A DNA stretch of 25,242 bases, taken from Globomyces pollinis-pini. Taxonomy: Eukaryota; Chytridiomycota; Chytridiomycetes; Rhizophydiales; Globomycetaceae. Position numbers and translations under genes: made by a program. Below are positions 11,093 through 22,312 of this stretch, in pieces. Where the stretch lies: the NCBI GenBank assembly GCA_025399215.1, contig MU621333.1, positions 1-25,242 of the forward strand. Reading direction: 5' to 3'. Below the pieces are notes generated by a model, which did not search any database, was not told the origin of the DNA, and was given only the letters and a program-made list of their open reading frames with translations. Every line of letters starts with the position of its first letter. The first letter of the stretch is position 1.

Positions 11093-11941
11093 ATGTCAAA
11101 TCATACTTATATTACTCTACTACCAAATGAATTATTAATCATCATATTCTCTTACTTATCAGATTTAAGTCTATTAGGTTCTTGTTCAAGAGTAAATCAT
11201 AATTGGAATTCCGTTTTAAAATCTTATTTATGGTCTTCTCCTAATATCTCTTCTCATAAACAATTTGCTTTATTAGCAAAATCTACTTCTTACCTTAAAC
11301 AGAAAAATTTGGTTTTAAAAATTATATTATCATGTCGATTAAATGAAGTATCAAGAAACTCTCCTACTTTGTCATCCTCTCTAACATTACTGTTGTCCTC
11401 TCCTGCTGTTTCTCTTACTAATTTAGATATTTCATTCTGTAAAGGGATCTCAAATCGTTGTTTGATTAAACTGGCTAGTCAATTAAAATCTTTAACGTTT
11501 TTAAATGTCTCTGGAACAAGTAAAACGGATCAAACAATGGAAAAAATACTTCGAAATTGCACTCAATTAGTTCATCTAAATATCTCTTGGAATTTGGCAC
11601 TGACTGATACAACATTGGTGCATATTGGCTACTACTTACCAAAGCTTCGAGTATTGAATTTATCAGGGTTATCAAGAGTGACTGATTTGGGAATAATGTC
11701 TCTTTCAAGATCAATAACTACCCATATCCCTTTTGTTCCAATCTTATCAGAGCGTTTTCATTCAATGTCAAGTTTTTCGACTGATCCAATCAAATCAACT
11801 GATCAGGTTGACAAAAAGCAATCGGAATTGGAGCTGATCTATATTGCTTATTGTAATATGGTCTCTTTGTATGGTTTACAACAGTTACGTGAATGTTGTA
11901 AACGTTCATTACATATCTCTATGAATGAAATGGTAGAATGA
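11093..11941 (+). CDS. F-box protein with leucine-rich repeats
   Basis: A single-exon gene for 282 residues. The N-terminus (about 7-50) is an F-box, with LLPNELLIIIFSYLSDLSLL followed by CSRVNHNWNSVLKSYLW, which in the family binds Skp1 of an SCF ubiquitin ligase. The rest carries cysteine-containing-type LRRs: LTNLDISFCKGISNRCLIKL, LTFLNVSGTSKTDQTMEKIL, LVHLNISWNLALTDTTLVHI and LRVLNLSGLSRVTDLGIMSL. These form the likely substrate-binding surface. The last 70 residues contain a polar insertion and then one more degenerate repeat (ELIYIAYCNMVSLYGLQQL). The target is unknown. Being intronless is unusual next to its intron-rich neighbours. Confidence 0.85.
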   Translation: MSNHTYITLLPNELLIIIFSYLSDLSLLGSCSRVNHNWNSVLKSYLWSSPNISSHKQFALLAKSTSYLKQKNLVLKIILSCRLNEVSRNSPTLSSSLTLLLSSPAVSLTNLDISFCKGISNRCLIKLASQLKSLTFLNVSGTSKTDQTMEKILRNCTQLVHLNISWNLALTDTTLVHIGYYLPKLRVLNLSGLSRVTDLGIMSLSRSITTHIPFVPILSERFHSMSSFSTDPIKSTDQVDKKQSELELIYIAYCNMVSLYGLQQLRECCKRSLHISMNEMVE

Positions 11942-12118
11942 CATATCTTAACTTTTTTACCTTACTTTCTTAATTGCTTTTGCTTTTTATTAATATAAAT
12001 TTAAACTACCGCTAATTAGTTTTATCTATTACAAAGTTACTTCATGTGTAGGAAACCTAATTAAAAAGTTGAGTTTATAACCGACTTTAACGCGTTTTCT
12101 TGCTTTTGTCAACTGCAG

Positions 12119-13937
12119 ATGTTGAAAATCAACCCATTTTGGAAACGAAAACGCAAACCATTGCAACGATTGATAGAATACGTAAAGAATCAAACATGGA
12201 GTTACTATATAGTTGAATTGATTATGTTGGTAAAGTTTTCTCACTTACAATCAGAATGATATTGAAGGTCTAAAGATTGAATTGAACAAAGTGAAAGATG
12301 TAACAAATCAATTAAACTTCCCCAGTTTATATTGGACAATACAAAATGAATCTTTGGATAAAAATCAGATTGGAGACTCCAATTCAATCATTCAAGAATA
12401 CTCCAATCATTACAAAGCATTCAAGGCATTATTCAATCGAGATAATGAAAATGCCCATTATTCCGAAATATTACTTAATGAAATTGGATTAGAGCCAACT
12501 CCATTAACGTTTGCAATAATGGTTGCTAAAAAGTCACGATCTTTTGAGATTGTAGAGTTATTGTTAAATCTAGATGTTGATGTAAAATTCTATCACGTCT
12601 TACTAGCAATTACTCTTCGATGGAACAATAGTGACATGCTATTGAAACTGTTGTTGAAGTTTGATAGTTTTGATGTTCCATGGTACGATATGCCTTACGT
12701 GAAAGTATATATGAAACGATCACCACTCACATACAAAGATGAAGATAGTAATGGGGCAACTGAATTTATGGCGAAGCGTAAAGCAAATATGGAACGTATG
12801 AAAGTACTACATGAAGCGTATTCGACTCGTTTAAATTACGGATCATTCAATAGCATTAGAGATTCAAATGCAACATTAAATACAGAAACAACAGCAACAG
12901 AATCAGAATCAATGGATCGATCGTCTAAAAAACAGACACCATCTTGTGAATTAAAAAGATGTACTAGAACTAGATTGAAGGGACAACAGAAATTCACTGT
13001 AAAGATCACACCACAAGAAAGAGAATTATTGATTGAAAAGTTGAACGTCACAGTATTTAGTAGGACAATGTTTGGTTTTATCATCACAATGGATGATCCA
13101 AGTCAAACACTTTATTTACTTTCCATAATTCCATGGCCAAATGCGCCTTATGATAACTCTTTACTGTCTTCATTGGTGACTCATTGGAATTGTCGTGATC
13201 TTTACAATCTTTTGAAATCAAATCCTTACCTATTAACAAAAATGTGTCGAACATCAAATGAAACGCTCCTAGAAATGATATTGAAACAAAAAGATCATAT
13301 GCTGTTCAATTGGATTGTAAAAGAAAATTACTTTTATAACTTTCTTCGCGAACATATGGCTAAATTGGGTATGTCATTGATTCACTACTTGGGTACTGAA
13401 TTAATGAGACAAACAGGGCGACCAAATGAACGAAGAAGTTGGGTTATGAAGCCACATAGTGCTGAAATTGTATTTGATTCATTCAGAAGATTGATCAAGT
13501 TAAACTGTGATATATCAAGAGTGTTAAATCGAAAAAGTTTGTTGCATACATTTCTACTACACAAACCAATCCCTAATGAAAATTGGATGGAAGCTATACG
13601 ATTAGATGCAGTGGTACTCTTGATTAAAGCAGGAATTGATATCAATCAAGAATACTTTACACAAACTCCATTACACCTTGCATCAATGAATAATTTGATG
13701 TGGTGTTGCAAAACGTTAATTGATGCTGGAGCAAACACTCTTGCATTGAATGGTGACAAGCTGGATGTTTTGAGTGTTGCAGGTGTGAATGACGTCCCAA
13801 GATTATCCTTGATGTTGAAGCATGGTAGTGGTGTGATGAAACTATCGCATATCTGTCTACAAAAGATTAGGTTGCTACGTCAATCCTATTTGTTGGGTGA
13901 CTATATGAAGACAAGATTCGGAATTGATTCCAATTGA
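12119..13937 (+). CDS. ankyrin-repeat protein
   Basis: Two exons, 12119-12229 and 12255-13937, separated by a 25-nt intron (GTAAAG...AATCAG), encode 597 residues. The long second exon has no ATG at its beginning, and the 37-codon first exon supplies one at 12119. The N-terminus is basic (PFWKRKRKPLQRLIEY). The clearest ankyrin repeats are near the C-terminus: AVVLLIKAGIDINQEYFTQT, TPLHLASMNNLMWCCKTLID and AGANTLALNGDKLDVLSVAG. Earlier parts look like eroded repeats (TPLTFAIMVAKK, FEIVELLLNLDVDV, LLKLLLKFDSFDV). A Ser/Thr/Glu-rich, likely disordered stretch lies around 12830-12960. No other domain is recognised, so the role is unknown; ankyrin repeats usually mediate protein binding. Confidence 0.75.
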
Positions 13938-14159
13938 TGAATTGAATCAAAAATAATTTATTAAATTAATTCATATTCATCCTTTTAATGAGATCTGTAT
14001 GTATATGATGTTATATACAAGTGTATTGAATGATTTTTACATGTACTTCTTTCATTAACACGTCACGTCAAAGGTTATTACAAATTTCAAAAATGATACA
14101 AGTAAAAGACTACTAAAATTAAAGTATAGAATCAACCCAAAGCAGTATATCAACGACAA

Positions 14160-14444
14160 ATGCAATCGAGGTAAATCATCATTTTTCAAACATGAAGAGT
14201 TTCTGGAACCAATTGGAAAAATCAAGCACCTCAAAAGACATGGAAGGGAGGAGATAGACCAACACAAGATATGAATGTAGATGAAATGATTATGGCATCT
14301 CAATTATTTCTTCAAAATCGACAAAAACGATTGAAAAGTCTCATTGAATTAGATTCACAAAAGTAAAGCAATCAACTCTAATGAGACAGATATCAATTGG
14401 AACTTAAACAGCAAGGTTTGAATTTCTACGTGGAAAGATTGTAG
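14160..14444 (+). CDS. CFAP141-like axonemal microtubule inner protein
   Basis: A small three-exon gene (14160-14170, 14198-14362, 14390-14444) encoding 76 residues, broken by two 27-nt introns and therefore easy to miss. Its C-terminus reads KYQLELKQQGLNFYVERL, closely matching the C-terminal Y-Q-x-E-L-x-Q-x-G-x-x-FYVER signature of CFAP141 (C1orf189 in humans), a protein inside the lumen of doublet microtubules. The middle also aligns in layout: a Trp-containing start (GTNWKNQ), DMNVDEMIMASQLFLQNRQK, then a basic helix. In-frame stops in both introns would truncate unspliced products. The start ATG is the first in frame after an upstream stop. With CCDC61 it is the second flagellar gene here. 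Confidence 0.72.
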
Positions 14445-14503
14445 GAAATCGTATAAGTTTTTTAAATAAATTCCAATTCAGTTTCCTCTTATTTTTTTAC
14501 CAG

Positions 14504-16264
14504 ATGTTGCGAGTTGCCAGACCTTTGTTTCGTTCCCATTCAATCACTAGAATTCCTTCCGTTATTTCATCCATCCGTTGGGATTCTACAACTACTCAAA
14601 ATACAAAACCTCAATGGTTTGAAGCAATCTCTCAACAATTGGCAATCACTGGTTTAACCAATCTAAACCCATCCTTAGAAATACAAGAGAAGTCTAGTCC
14701 TTTGAAGGTTTTAAGTAAGTGTTACATACTAACAACAGTTGTGGGAGATGTTGAACCAGATTCACTTGAAAAATTAAAATCTACACTAACTGACACTTTT
14801 GGAACTGTGCAAAAGGATATCAAGTTTGTTTCTATCTTTTTAACCATTGCAGATTAAATAACGTATCTTTTAATACAACGTATTCCAACTTGAACTGTCA
14901 ATTTTTACAAACGAATGATTTGGTAGAAAATCTATTAACTCCATTTGAAAATGATGTTGTAATTCTTGTCACTCAAACTACTGAATCTAAACTATTCAAG
15001 AATTTGATGAATCAATTTTGGAAATCAAATCATTCGAATTTCTTGATAACTTTAGATTCTAAATCAGATGAGATCAAAGTAACCAAACAATTTGAACAAG
15101 AATTGGCTTCAATGATTCAATCAAAATTTACTACCTCAACTAGTGTTCCAATCCCTAAAATCATTGATCTAAATAATGTAAAGGTCAATATGAATATAAA
15201 AGAAATTTTGGATTTAAATCGAATCAAAAGCAATGCAAATCTGAAGATATTGAAGGATATTGAAAAATCTCATGAAATAGAATTGAATCGTTTCAACAAA
15301 ATTCAAACTGTTTTAAATCAAACTATTGTAAAGTTTACTGATTTGGAAAACAAATTAAGGATTGATTTTGCAAATAATGATATTAAAGTTTTACAATCAT
15401 CTTTTGTTGAAATTCATGAAACTGTTCGTGGGTATTTCAAATCATTACCATTTTGGAAGTTATTTTGGAAAGTAGAAGAAGTTGTCCCAGAATTGAATGA
15501 ACGTTTAAAAAGTTATAATTTAATCAAATCAGAGTATCAGGTATTTTATAGATATTGGGTTTATTATTTTAGGTATGTGAATTGATACATTCATCCCTTA
15601 GATGGTATATGCTGTTGGTAAATTATACGGAGCAGTTAGCCAATTGAAACCTATCTTTGAACAAGAAGTGAAAGAAATCGAAAAACTCGTGTCAGATTCC
15701 ACTCACCAAAGCGGCATTGAATTTAAAAATATCTTTCATCTGAAACCCATTTTTACCGAATTTCAAGTAGATCCATTCTTTTTGCGTAATCATATAACTT
15801 CATATGATGATTCAAATCAATTTGCTTTGTTGTCCAAAAAACTTCAACGTGCTACCATCAATCAAAGTATATATCAATTGGGTATGGTTTTTGCATGTTT
15901 GGGATGTACCCATCTCGGAGTTCCATGGGCAATTTCTATTCCATCTGCAGTCTTGGGATCTGGATTTGGTATCAAAAACATATTCATAATATTTAGGATT
16001 GGCTTGGATGAATTTAAGATACAAAAGTATTCAAACATCATTCTTAAATAATTTGTCTGAAGTTCATCAATCTCTTAAATATCGGTTATTAGTAATAACT
16101 CTATTCTTAATTTGTAGGACATGCATGAGAATGAAATTCAACGTGTGAGTGAATCCGTTAATACTGCCATCACCAAAGTCAATGACGCACATTCAACACA
16201 AGTGAAGAAGATTCATGAAGAAATGGAAAAGACTCGGTTGTTGATTAAACAATTAAATCCATAA
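14504..16264 (+). CDS. mitochondrial coiled-coil membrane protein, Mmc1-like
   Basis: Five exons (14504-14823, 14853-15540, 15602-15968, 15997-16091, 16118-16264) give 538 residues. The start MLRVARPLFRSHSITRIPSV is a typical Arg/Ser-rich mitochondrial presequence. The middle is helical and charged, followed by SLPFWKLFWKVEEVVPELNE. Near the C-terminus is a pair of hydrophobic segments (YQLGMVFACLGCTHLGVPWA, then SIPSAVLGSGFGLAWMNLRY), probably a membrane hairpin. A charged coiled coil ends the protein. This layout, and the W-K-L-x-x-[VK]-x-[DE]-[DE]-V pattern, resemble what I recall of the fungal mitochondrial Mmc1 family (dynamin-related architecture without a GTPase). I rate that link moderate. 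Introns are 29, 61, 28 and 26 nt; the 61-nt one contains an internal AG|GT. The TATTTTTTTACCAG just before the ATG resembles an acceptor, so a 5' UTR intron is possible. Confidence 0.6.
15541..15601 (+). other. tandem introns separated by a zero-length exon
   Basis: The reading frame of the Mmc1-like gene requires removal of 61 nt between TATCAG and ATGGTATATG. The stretch splits exactly into two complete GT..AG introns: 15541-15572 (32 nt, GTATTT...TTTTAG) and 15573-15601 (29 nt, GTATGT...CCTTAG). Each is of the size normal for this window. Removing only one leaves a frameshift and early stop. The alternative is a single 61-nt intron that skips an internal TTTTAG. Confidence 0.7.
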
Positions 16265-16396
16265 TTTACCAAAAGCACTTGAGACAATAAATAAAATCAT
16301 CTCAACTAATTTGTTCAACCTGAGTTTGTTACGGTATGGATTGCTTTCATCTCTGTACAGAGTGATACCAATAGACAAAGTTTTCAATTTTTAAAA

Positions 16397-17266
16397 ATGG
16401 CTGATGAGGATATGAATTTGACGGAGCAAATCAAGCAATTAACGGATTCAACTATAGAGTCCTTCATCACAGAAGCATTTAAAGTATCTGAAAAATCAAC
16501 TTCACAAATGTATCAAATTCATTTGGATGGAGTTCATCAACAATCAAAATGGCAATTTAAATCCATTACTTCAGATGTTGAAATCTCTTTAAAGTGTCCA
16601 GAGACTTCAAAGGAAAGTAATCGTCAGATTTGGGGTATATCTATTGCATCTCAAATTGTTTAGGTGCTAGAGGTAAAAAGTTCATTCAACATACTCCAAA
16701 ATCTATCTTTGATACAGTTAAATCAGTTACAGATCATACTCCGCACTTAGATCCGTTATTTAGTAAGTCCAATGTATATAGTTTAATAATATTTAGAGAA
16801 TGGTAAAGTCGTCAAGACAATATTTAGTGAACAAAATGAGATCGGAGAAGAGATTGATGCCGCTGAAGTATCCTTATTGAGATACACGATGGGAATTCCT
16901 CTGGTATCTGATCGAGTTTTTCTATATTTGGAACGAAGAAAAAAGGTGCAAGTACAAATATTAGCGGAAGATGGAAGTATTTCGACGAAAAACGCATATG
17001 TAGTTGTCCTCAATTCTTTGGAAGATGATGGTAGTTTGGTTTCAACTTCAATTCCAAAAGAGACTTTTATAGTTGAGAATGGCACAGTACATGGAAAACT
17101 TTATGATACGGGATATTTGATTATGGAGCATAATAATGGTAGTTTTGTTTCGTATGTAGTGCAGGCAGATCCTTGTGGTTGGTTGCCTCCATTTATCATC
17201 AATATGTTTTGTCATGAGCAACCAATGGTATTAAATACGCTAGAAAAGTATTTAAACCAGCAATAG
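16397..17266 (+). CDS. START-domain lipid-transfer protein
   Basis: Three exons (16397-16634, 16664-16762, 16797-17266; introns 29 and 34 nt) give 268 residues, most of which is one START (StAR-related lipid transfer) domain. Visible family features: the early KWQFKSITSDVEISLKCPE strand, IWGARGKKFIQHTPKSIFDT (the usual position of the a.....I.ap...v...l), PLVSDRVFLYLERRKKVQ (counterpart of the v..RDf...r), ILAEDGSISTKNAYVVVLNS, and the C-terminal GSFVSYVVQADPCGWLPPFI followed by INMFCHEQPMVLNTLEKYL, the lid helix. There is no signal peptide or membrane segment, so a cytosolic lipid carrier is likely. The bound lipid cannot be read from the sequence. Confidence 0.82.
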
Positions 17267-17638
17267 AAACTCACGCATTTTATTTCGATTCAGAATATAA
17301 CTTTTTTAGCAATATGCTGGTAGTATATCTCACGTTGCTATCTTAATGCTTGAACAACAGTTAATTTGTTGGTGTTTTATACTTGAAACACGCACCAACC
17401 CAGTACTGAGTTGATTAAATACAACGACGATTTAAATGAGCTGAATTAAAGGAAGTTGAGTGTAATTGATTACATTAAACGTTCAATCAATGCTATAGAA
17501 TACTACAAATCCATTGTTTGAAGGGCAAGGGAATTGGTATCACTTTTGTACGACAGGTCCGTTATCCGTTCCTCAATTGGTTTTCCCTGTCATCCTAAAA
17601 GCAAACTATCTTTATTAGAATTAGAAGGGACTTCAATT
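17267..17638. promoter_or_regulatory. intergenic region between START gene and large low-complexity gene
   Basis: This 372-bp AT-rich gap is read as the 3' end of the START gene and the promoter and leader of the next gene. The frame of the next gene is open upstream of its first ATG, back to about 17534, but contains no ATG, so an extra 5' exon cannot be excluded. A GACAG acceptor-like site lies near 17555. Nothing else is recognised. Confidence 0.4.
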
Positions 17639-20600
17639 ATGACTGCTATTCATCCGCTGGAATCTCATTTGTTGAATTCAAATGTTCATAATACTAATCG
17701 CCATGTCGACTTTGACGATCATTTGAATGTTCATTTGATTGATACTAAAACGATTCACACTACGTCAAAGTATAATGCTAGAATTCCTAAACTGTCTCCT
17801 ATGAAATCAAATTTTCATGAAAGCCTTGCTCCAATTGAAGAGTCTGAGGAGGAATTGAGTGACTCACTGTCACAATTGGAACCAAAGAAGGATGATATAC
17901 ATGAAGATGAAAAGATTTTAGATAGTCAACACTTAGAACTCGAAAACAAGATGGTAAATTACATTAATTGACAATCATAGGATGGAAACGTTAAAGCTGA
18001 GGATATGAACAACCTGAATAGAATTGAACAGACGGCAATTCCACAGGAATCTAATGAAATTCATTCAGGTTTAACTGTAAGACTGTTTTGCCCCTCATCC
18101 ATAGATTGATACAAAGTCTGTCCATCCTTTGGGGAGTGGAATATCTCCACAATCACCAATGATTAAAACTCCAAAAAGAATATCTTCTTTACTGAAGAGT
18201 AGTCCAATTACTAAAGTGCCAGTAACAATATCAAAATTCTAATTATTTCTTAGGTCGGTGCAGATAAAAGAATCTCACCAATTATTGAAAGTTCATCTGC
18301 CAATGAATCTTCAAAACTACCTGCTATGAAAGTCAATGAAACTAACATTACATCTAACGAAATGAAGCCGTCTCTTGCTTCCATGGAAGATACGTCAGTG
18401 GTTCGACGACAAGCGACAGTTCTTCAAGTGGAAAATTTGTTGGTTGGTGTACCGGAAGAAGAAGAGAAAGAGGTTAATCATACTGACGTAAAAATCGATA
18501 GACAAACTGAAGAGTCAAAGCAAGCTAGAGATTCTGTAAAATTCGAGAAGGCATTTGACAATGCGAAAGTAGAATCGCTTTCGAAATCTGTTGATAAAGA
18601 AATAGAAAATCTGAATAAGACTGGTAGAATTAAAAGGAAACCTGTGAAATATTCCATAGAATTGGACCCAAAGTCCCAACAGCTTCAAGTAGAGACTATT
18701 GAAGTACCATCACCAGTGAGCCCAGCCGATTTACCAGCAGAAGCAGTAGCTAAGAGATCATTGGCATTAGTGACTCCCCCACCTCCGCTTCCACCCCGTG
18801 AATTAACTTATATACCAGTTTCAATTCCAGCTAGAATAGACTCGAGGCTCTCACCTGCTGCTCACCAATCTCAGCAGCAAAGAACAGACCCCAATCTGTT
18901 GGACACGTTCCATTTACTTGAAGAAGAATTGGAAATTTCTGAAACAAACTTGATCGAAAGTATCAATAGAGAAAATGCTGGTAACGATTCGTTTAATGCA
19001 ACTTCGGATGAAAAGAAAATAGAACGCATGTCACATGTGGGATTTTCTCATGATGACGAAGTAGAATCAAGAAGAAAGTCGAAACGTGATGAACAACGAC
19101 AGAACATAAACGACCTCATTTCCTCATTCGATTTAGTCACTCAGGGTATGAACGACTTAACAGATGAAGAATCTATTGAAGATGCAAAGCGTGATGATTA
19201 TGTGTTTTCTGAAACAGAACCTGTCAATGATACATATCCTAATACAGAAGAAACTTCGAGAAGGGTTTCTTTATTGATGTCGTTTGTGAACTTGTCGACT
19301 TCAGATGAAGATCAGCACAGTTATCGATATAGTGCCACAAACGAACATACTTACCGAGAGGAAACTAATTCTACCTCCAGTACAAATGATCATGTTGTAG
19401 ATGAAACTAGACTCTCGAATATTAAGCCTTTGGATAATATCTTTGATTTCTCTATGGAACCAGCATTGACAACTCAGGAGCGAGTGATTCGTCAATTTGA
19501 TGAAAGCAGCGAGGAGTCAGAATCGACAAGAAGACAATTATCTAGAAAGCGAATATCCAGAGGAAGAAGCTCATTGCGATCTTCTATGTATTCTATTGCA
19601 AGAAGTGATAATGATAAACAAGAAAGAAACTTTGTTGATGAATCTGGTTACTTGCATCCTCTGCCGATCGACTCAAACTCTGTAATATCTTATCAGCAAC
19701 CGTCCGAATATGATCCAAGTATGTTTAATAGTACAATTTCCCGAGATTCGTTATCTTATGCACATTTTACTGCAGAAATCAGAGCAACTGCTGATGAATC
19801 ATTACCAAGAAGCTATTCAGAATTGTCTTATTATATGGGAACAGGGGAGAGAGAAAATAGATATTCTCAACAAGGATCTGGACTTTCCAATGTGGTTGAT
19901 TATTCTTTTACGGCCGAATTATCAGACAATCAACAAGTAGAAAGTTCAGGTATGGTTTTGGAAAGAGAAGATGTGGATTACTATGAAGAATATAATAATG
20001 AAGTTGATACTGAATCAAAATCAGTTCGTCAATCAAGTGGAAAACTTAATTCCGAGAAGTTGGTAAGCGAAGATGTAGAGTATATGAATGATGCTGATAA
20101 TGAATCTGATTCTGCAGCTCCTGGTTCTGGTTCTTCAGAGTTAAACAGTTCTAAATTACAGTCTAGCGAATTGGGCAGAGAGATATTACGAAAGCGTAAA
20201 TCTAGAGGTAGATTGTCAATTCATCAATCGTCTTTGATTGAACGTGTTTCTATGTCTAAGGAACGTGCAGACAAAAAAGATCATTCCACAAACAGTGAAA
20301 GCAGTAATGAGAGAGCCTCTTTAAGAAAACGGCAATCAAGAGGGAGACTGTCTCACAGTTTATCACGGCGGCTATCACTGAAAATTGATCCAAATGTAGA
20401 AAACTATGTACAACACTCTGATACTTCCGATCTACTGTTAGATGCTCAAAGAATATCATTAAAAGATACTGGTGATGATAAACCAAGACAGAGAAGTTCT
20501 ATTCAACGGGCCAGTACATTTACAGCAAGAAACAGAGAATCTTTACGGGAAGTGACGCTCTCTAGAACCTCCAGTGTTCGTAGTGGTAAATCACTTCAAG

Positions 20601-21967
20601 GTATTATTAACATCGACCTAATTGTAGAAAATTTTGATGAAATTGTTTCCGAAGCTATAAGATTTTCAAAGTCCGAAACACTTCCTCGCACTCCTGTTGA
20701 TACTCAAGAATCTCCAGTGAAATATTTACCTCGATCATCTTCTCTTCACCCAGTTGCTATCTTACCAAGGGATGCAAGCTTAGATTTGGCACGAGACTCA
20801 AGTTTAGAGCTACAAGATCGACCAATCGTGGAGTATAATAATCAGTCAACTTGGGATCCACAAGCAAATGAAAAACGTGTCGAAGACGTTCAGTATCCTT
20901 ATGAACCAGATCCAACGCAAACATATGGTTATCAAGGTCAGCAATACAACAACCAACAATACCACCATCCAGATGCGCCATACACAAATCAACCTTACAA
21001 TAGCCTGAGTCATAAGTATTCAAAGTTTGAGTATCCTCAGAGTCCATTTTCACAGGCATTTAAATCAACAATCAATAATCAACAACCACATTACAATGAG
21101 CCTTATTCGAATCTGTATCATCAACCAAATCATAATGTATATAATCAACAATATGAACAGACGCAAGCACATACATGGAATGCTCAGAATCAAGTGAACC
21201 CTTATGCAAGTCAATATTATATGCCAAATGCCCCAGACGTCAACTACCATTCCCATCCCCACTATCCCCATCACTATGGTTACCAACGTAACGCACATAA
21301 CCATCCCAGCCAGGCTCCGCATATAGCTTATACACAACCTATTCAAAGCCCCAATTACTCTCCTTATAGCCCACAATATTCTCCCTATGGATTCAACAGC
21401 GGTAGCTCTAGCCAACCACCATCACTAAACTACCAATCCCCATCAATACAACCTGCGGCGACCGCTGATGTCATTTACAATGATGAACAGCCCCCAATTA
21501 CATTTCATGTTAAGGAGAATTTACCTGTGTCCCCAAGATCCCCACATGATATCCAACTGCCAGCTGTAGCAGCTCAATCCCCAAGAACCACAATGATGAA
21601 TCAAGAAAGTGGTGTTCAAGTTCCAAGCAGAACATCGTCAAAACATTATTCAAAAGACATGAAAATACCTAGTAGAGCATCTTCCAAACCAGCAGTAAAA
21701 TACGCTTCTCGCATTGAAACGAATCAGCCAACTCTTAATGTTAATATGAATACCAATTCTCCAATCACAAACGAACTTCAATTATGTAGAAACTGTAAGT
21801 ATTATGACAATAGCTAACTATCAGGCTCAACCTCAGCTGTACAAATTGCTTCCAAAGCTCAGAATAATAATATTGCTGTACAATTGATTAGTGCATGTGT
21901 AGGTGGGGATGATCCATCAAAACTAGGACAAAAACGATGCCAAAAATGTGGTCTAGTAATACAATAA
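17639..21967 (+). CDS. large low-complexity protein with C-terminal zinc-ribbon-like motif
   Basis: Five exons (17639-17953, 17981-18076, 18105-18221, 18254-21794, 21825-21967; introns 27, 28, 32 and 30 nt) join to 1403 residues. I do not recognise the family. From N to C: a polar, acidic Ser-rich region with SPMKSNF and TPKRISSLLK-type Pro-directed sites; a Pro-rich segment (PPPPLPPRE) that could bind SH3/WW domains; a long disordered Ser/Glu/Arg-rich region with three copies of RKRxSRGR (607, 822 and 867), which resemble basophilic kinase sites; a Tyr/Gln/Asn/Pro-rich prion-like region (about 20830-21480) including NYSPYSPQYSPYGF; a PSRTSSK / PSRASSK pair; and a C-terminal C-x2-C (1354-1357) and C-x2-C (1395-1398) likely to bind zinc. 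The last intron splits the second Cys codon, so the ribbon forms only after splicing. The first ATG was taken as start. Confidence 0.72.
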
Positions 21968-22135
21968 TAAACTGTTTATCTTTTAAACCATTGATACCGT
22001 TATTTGTTTGATAATATCATGTTCAGACCCACTTTCTCATCTTGAAACGAAACGGGAGAATAATTGAGAAAAGGGACCTGAATTGGAGTGTTTCACAACC
22101 ACTACTTAAGTGGACAATAAACAATTAAATATTCA

Positions 22136-22312
22136 ATGAATCCTATCATATTTCTGCTAACGATGACCATCTCTGGAACTCCGTTAAATCTTGTCGAAAA
22201 CACTACACCAACCGTTTCCAGTTTTTTAGGTAAATGTGGAAATGAAATCCAGTGTGATTTGAATCTAAAATGTGTTGTTGGAGATTTTGGTGGAAGATGC
22301 CTACTTGAATGA
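22136..22312 (+). CDS. small secreted cysteine-rich protein (candidate)
   Basis: A single-exon 58-codon ORF with an N-terminus that looks like a signal peptide (MNPIIFLLTMTISGTPLN) and a mature part containing exactly four cysteines: GKCGNEIQCDLNLKCVVGDF followed by GGRCLLE, spacing C-x5-C-x5-C-x8-C. Such a compact pattern suggests two disulfides and secretion. Short secreted Cys-rich proteins are often involved in host or microbe interaction, but nothing here shows its role. The gene is isolated, 168 bp after the large low-complexity gene. A random ORF of this length is possible; the combined signal peptide and cysteine pattern is the reason for calling it. Confidence 0.45.
   Translation: MNPIIFLLTMTISGTPLNLVENTTPTVSSFLGKCGNEIQCDLNLKCVVGDFGGRCLLE

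Noticed and set aside
11475..11714. Minus-strand ORF inside the F-box/LRR gene.
   Set aside because: Shadow of the LRR coding sequence in another frame.
14055..14303. Minus-strand ORF of 82 codons beneath the CFAP141 gene.
   Set aside because: The plus strand there encodes the conserved CFAP141 exons; the antisense frame has no family features.
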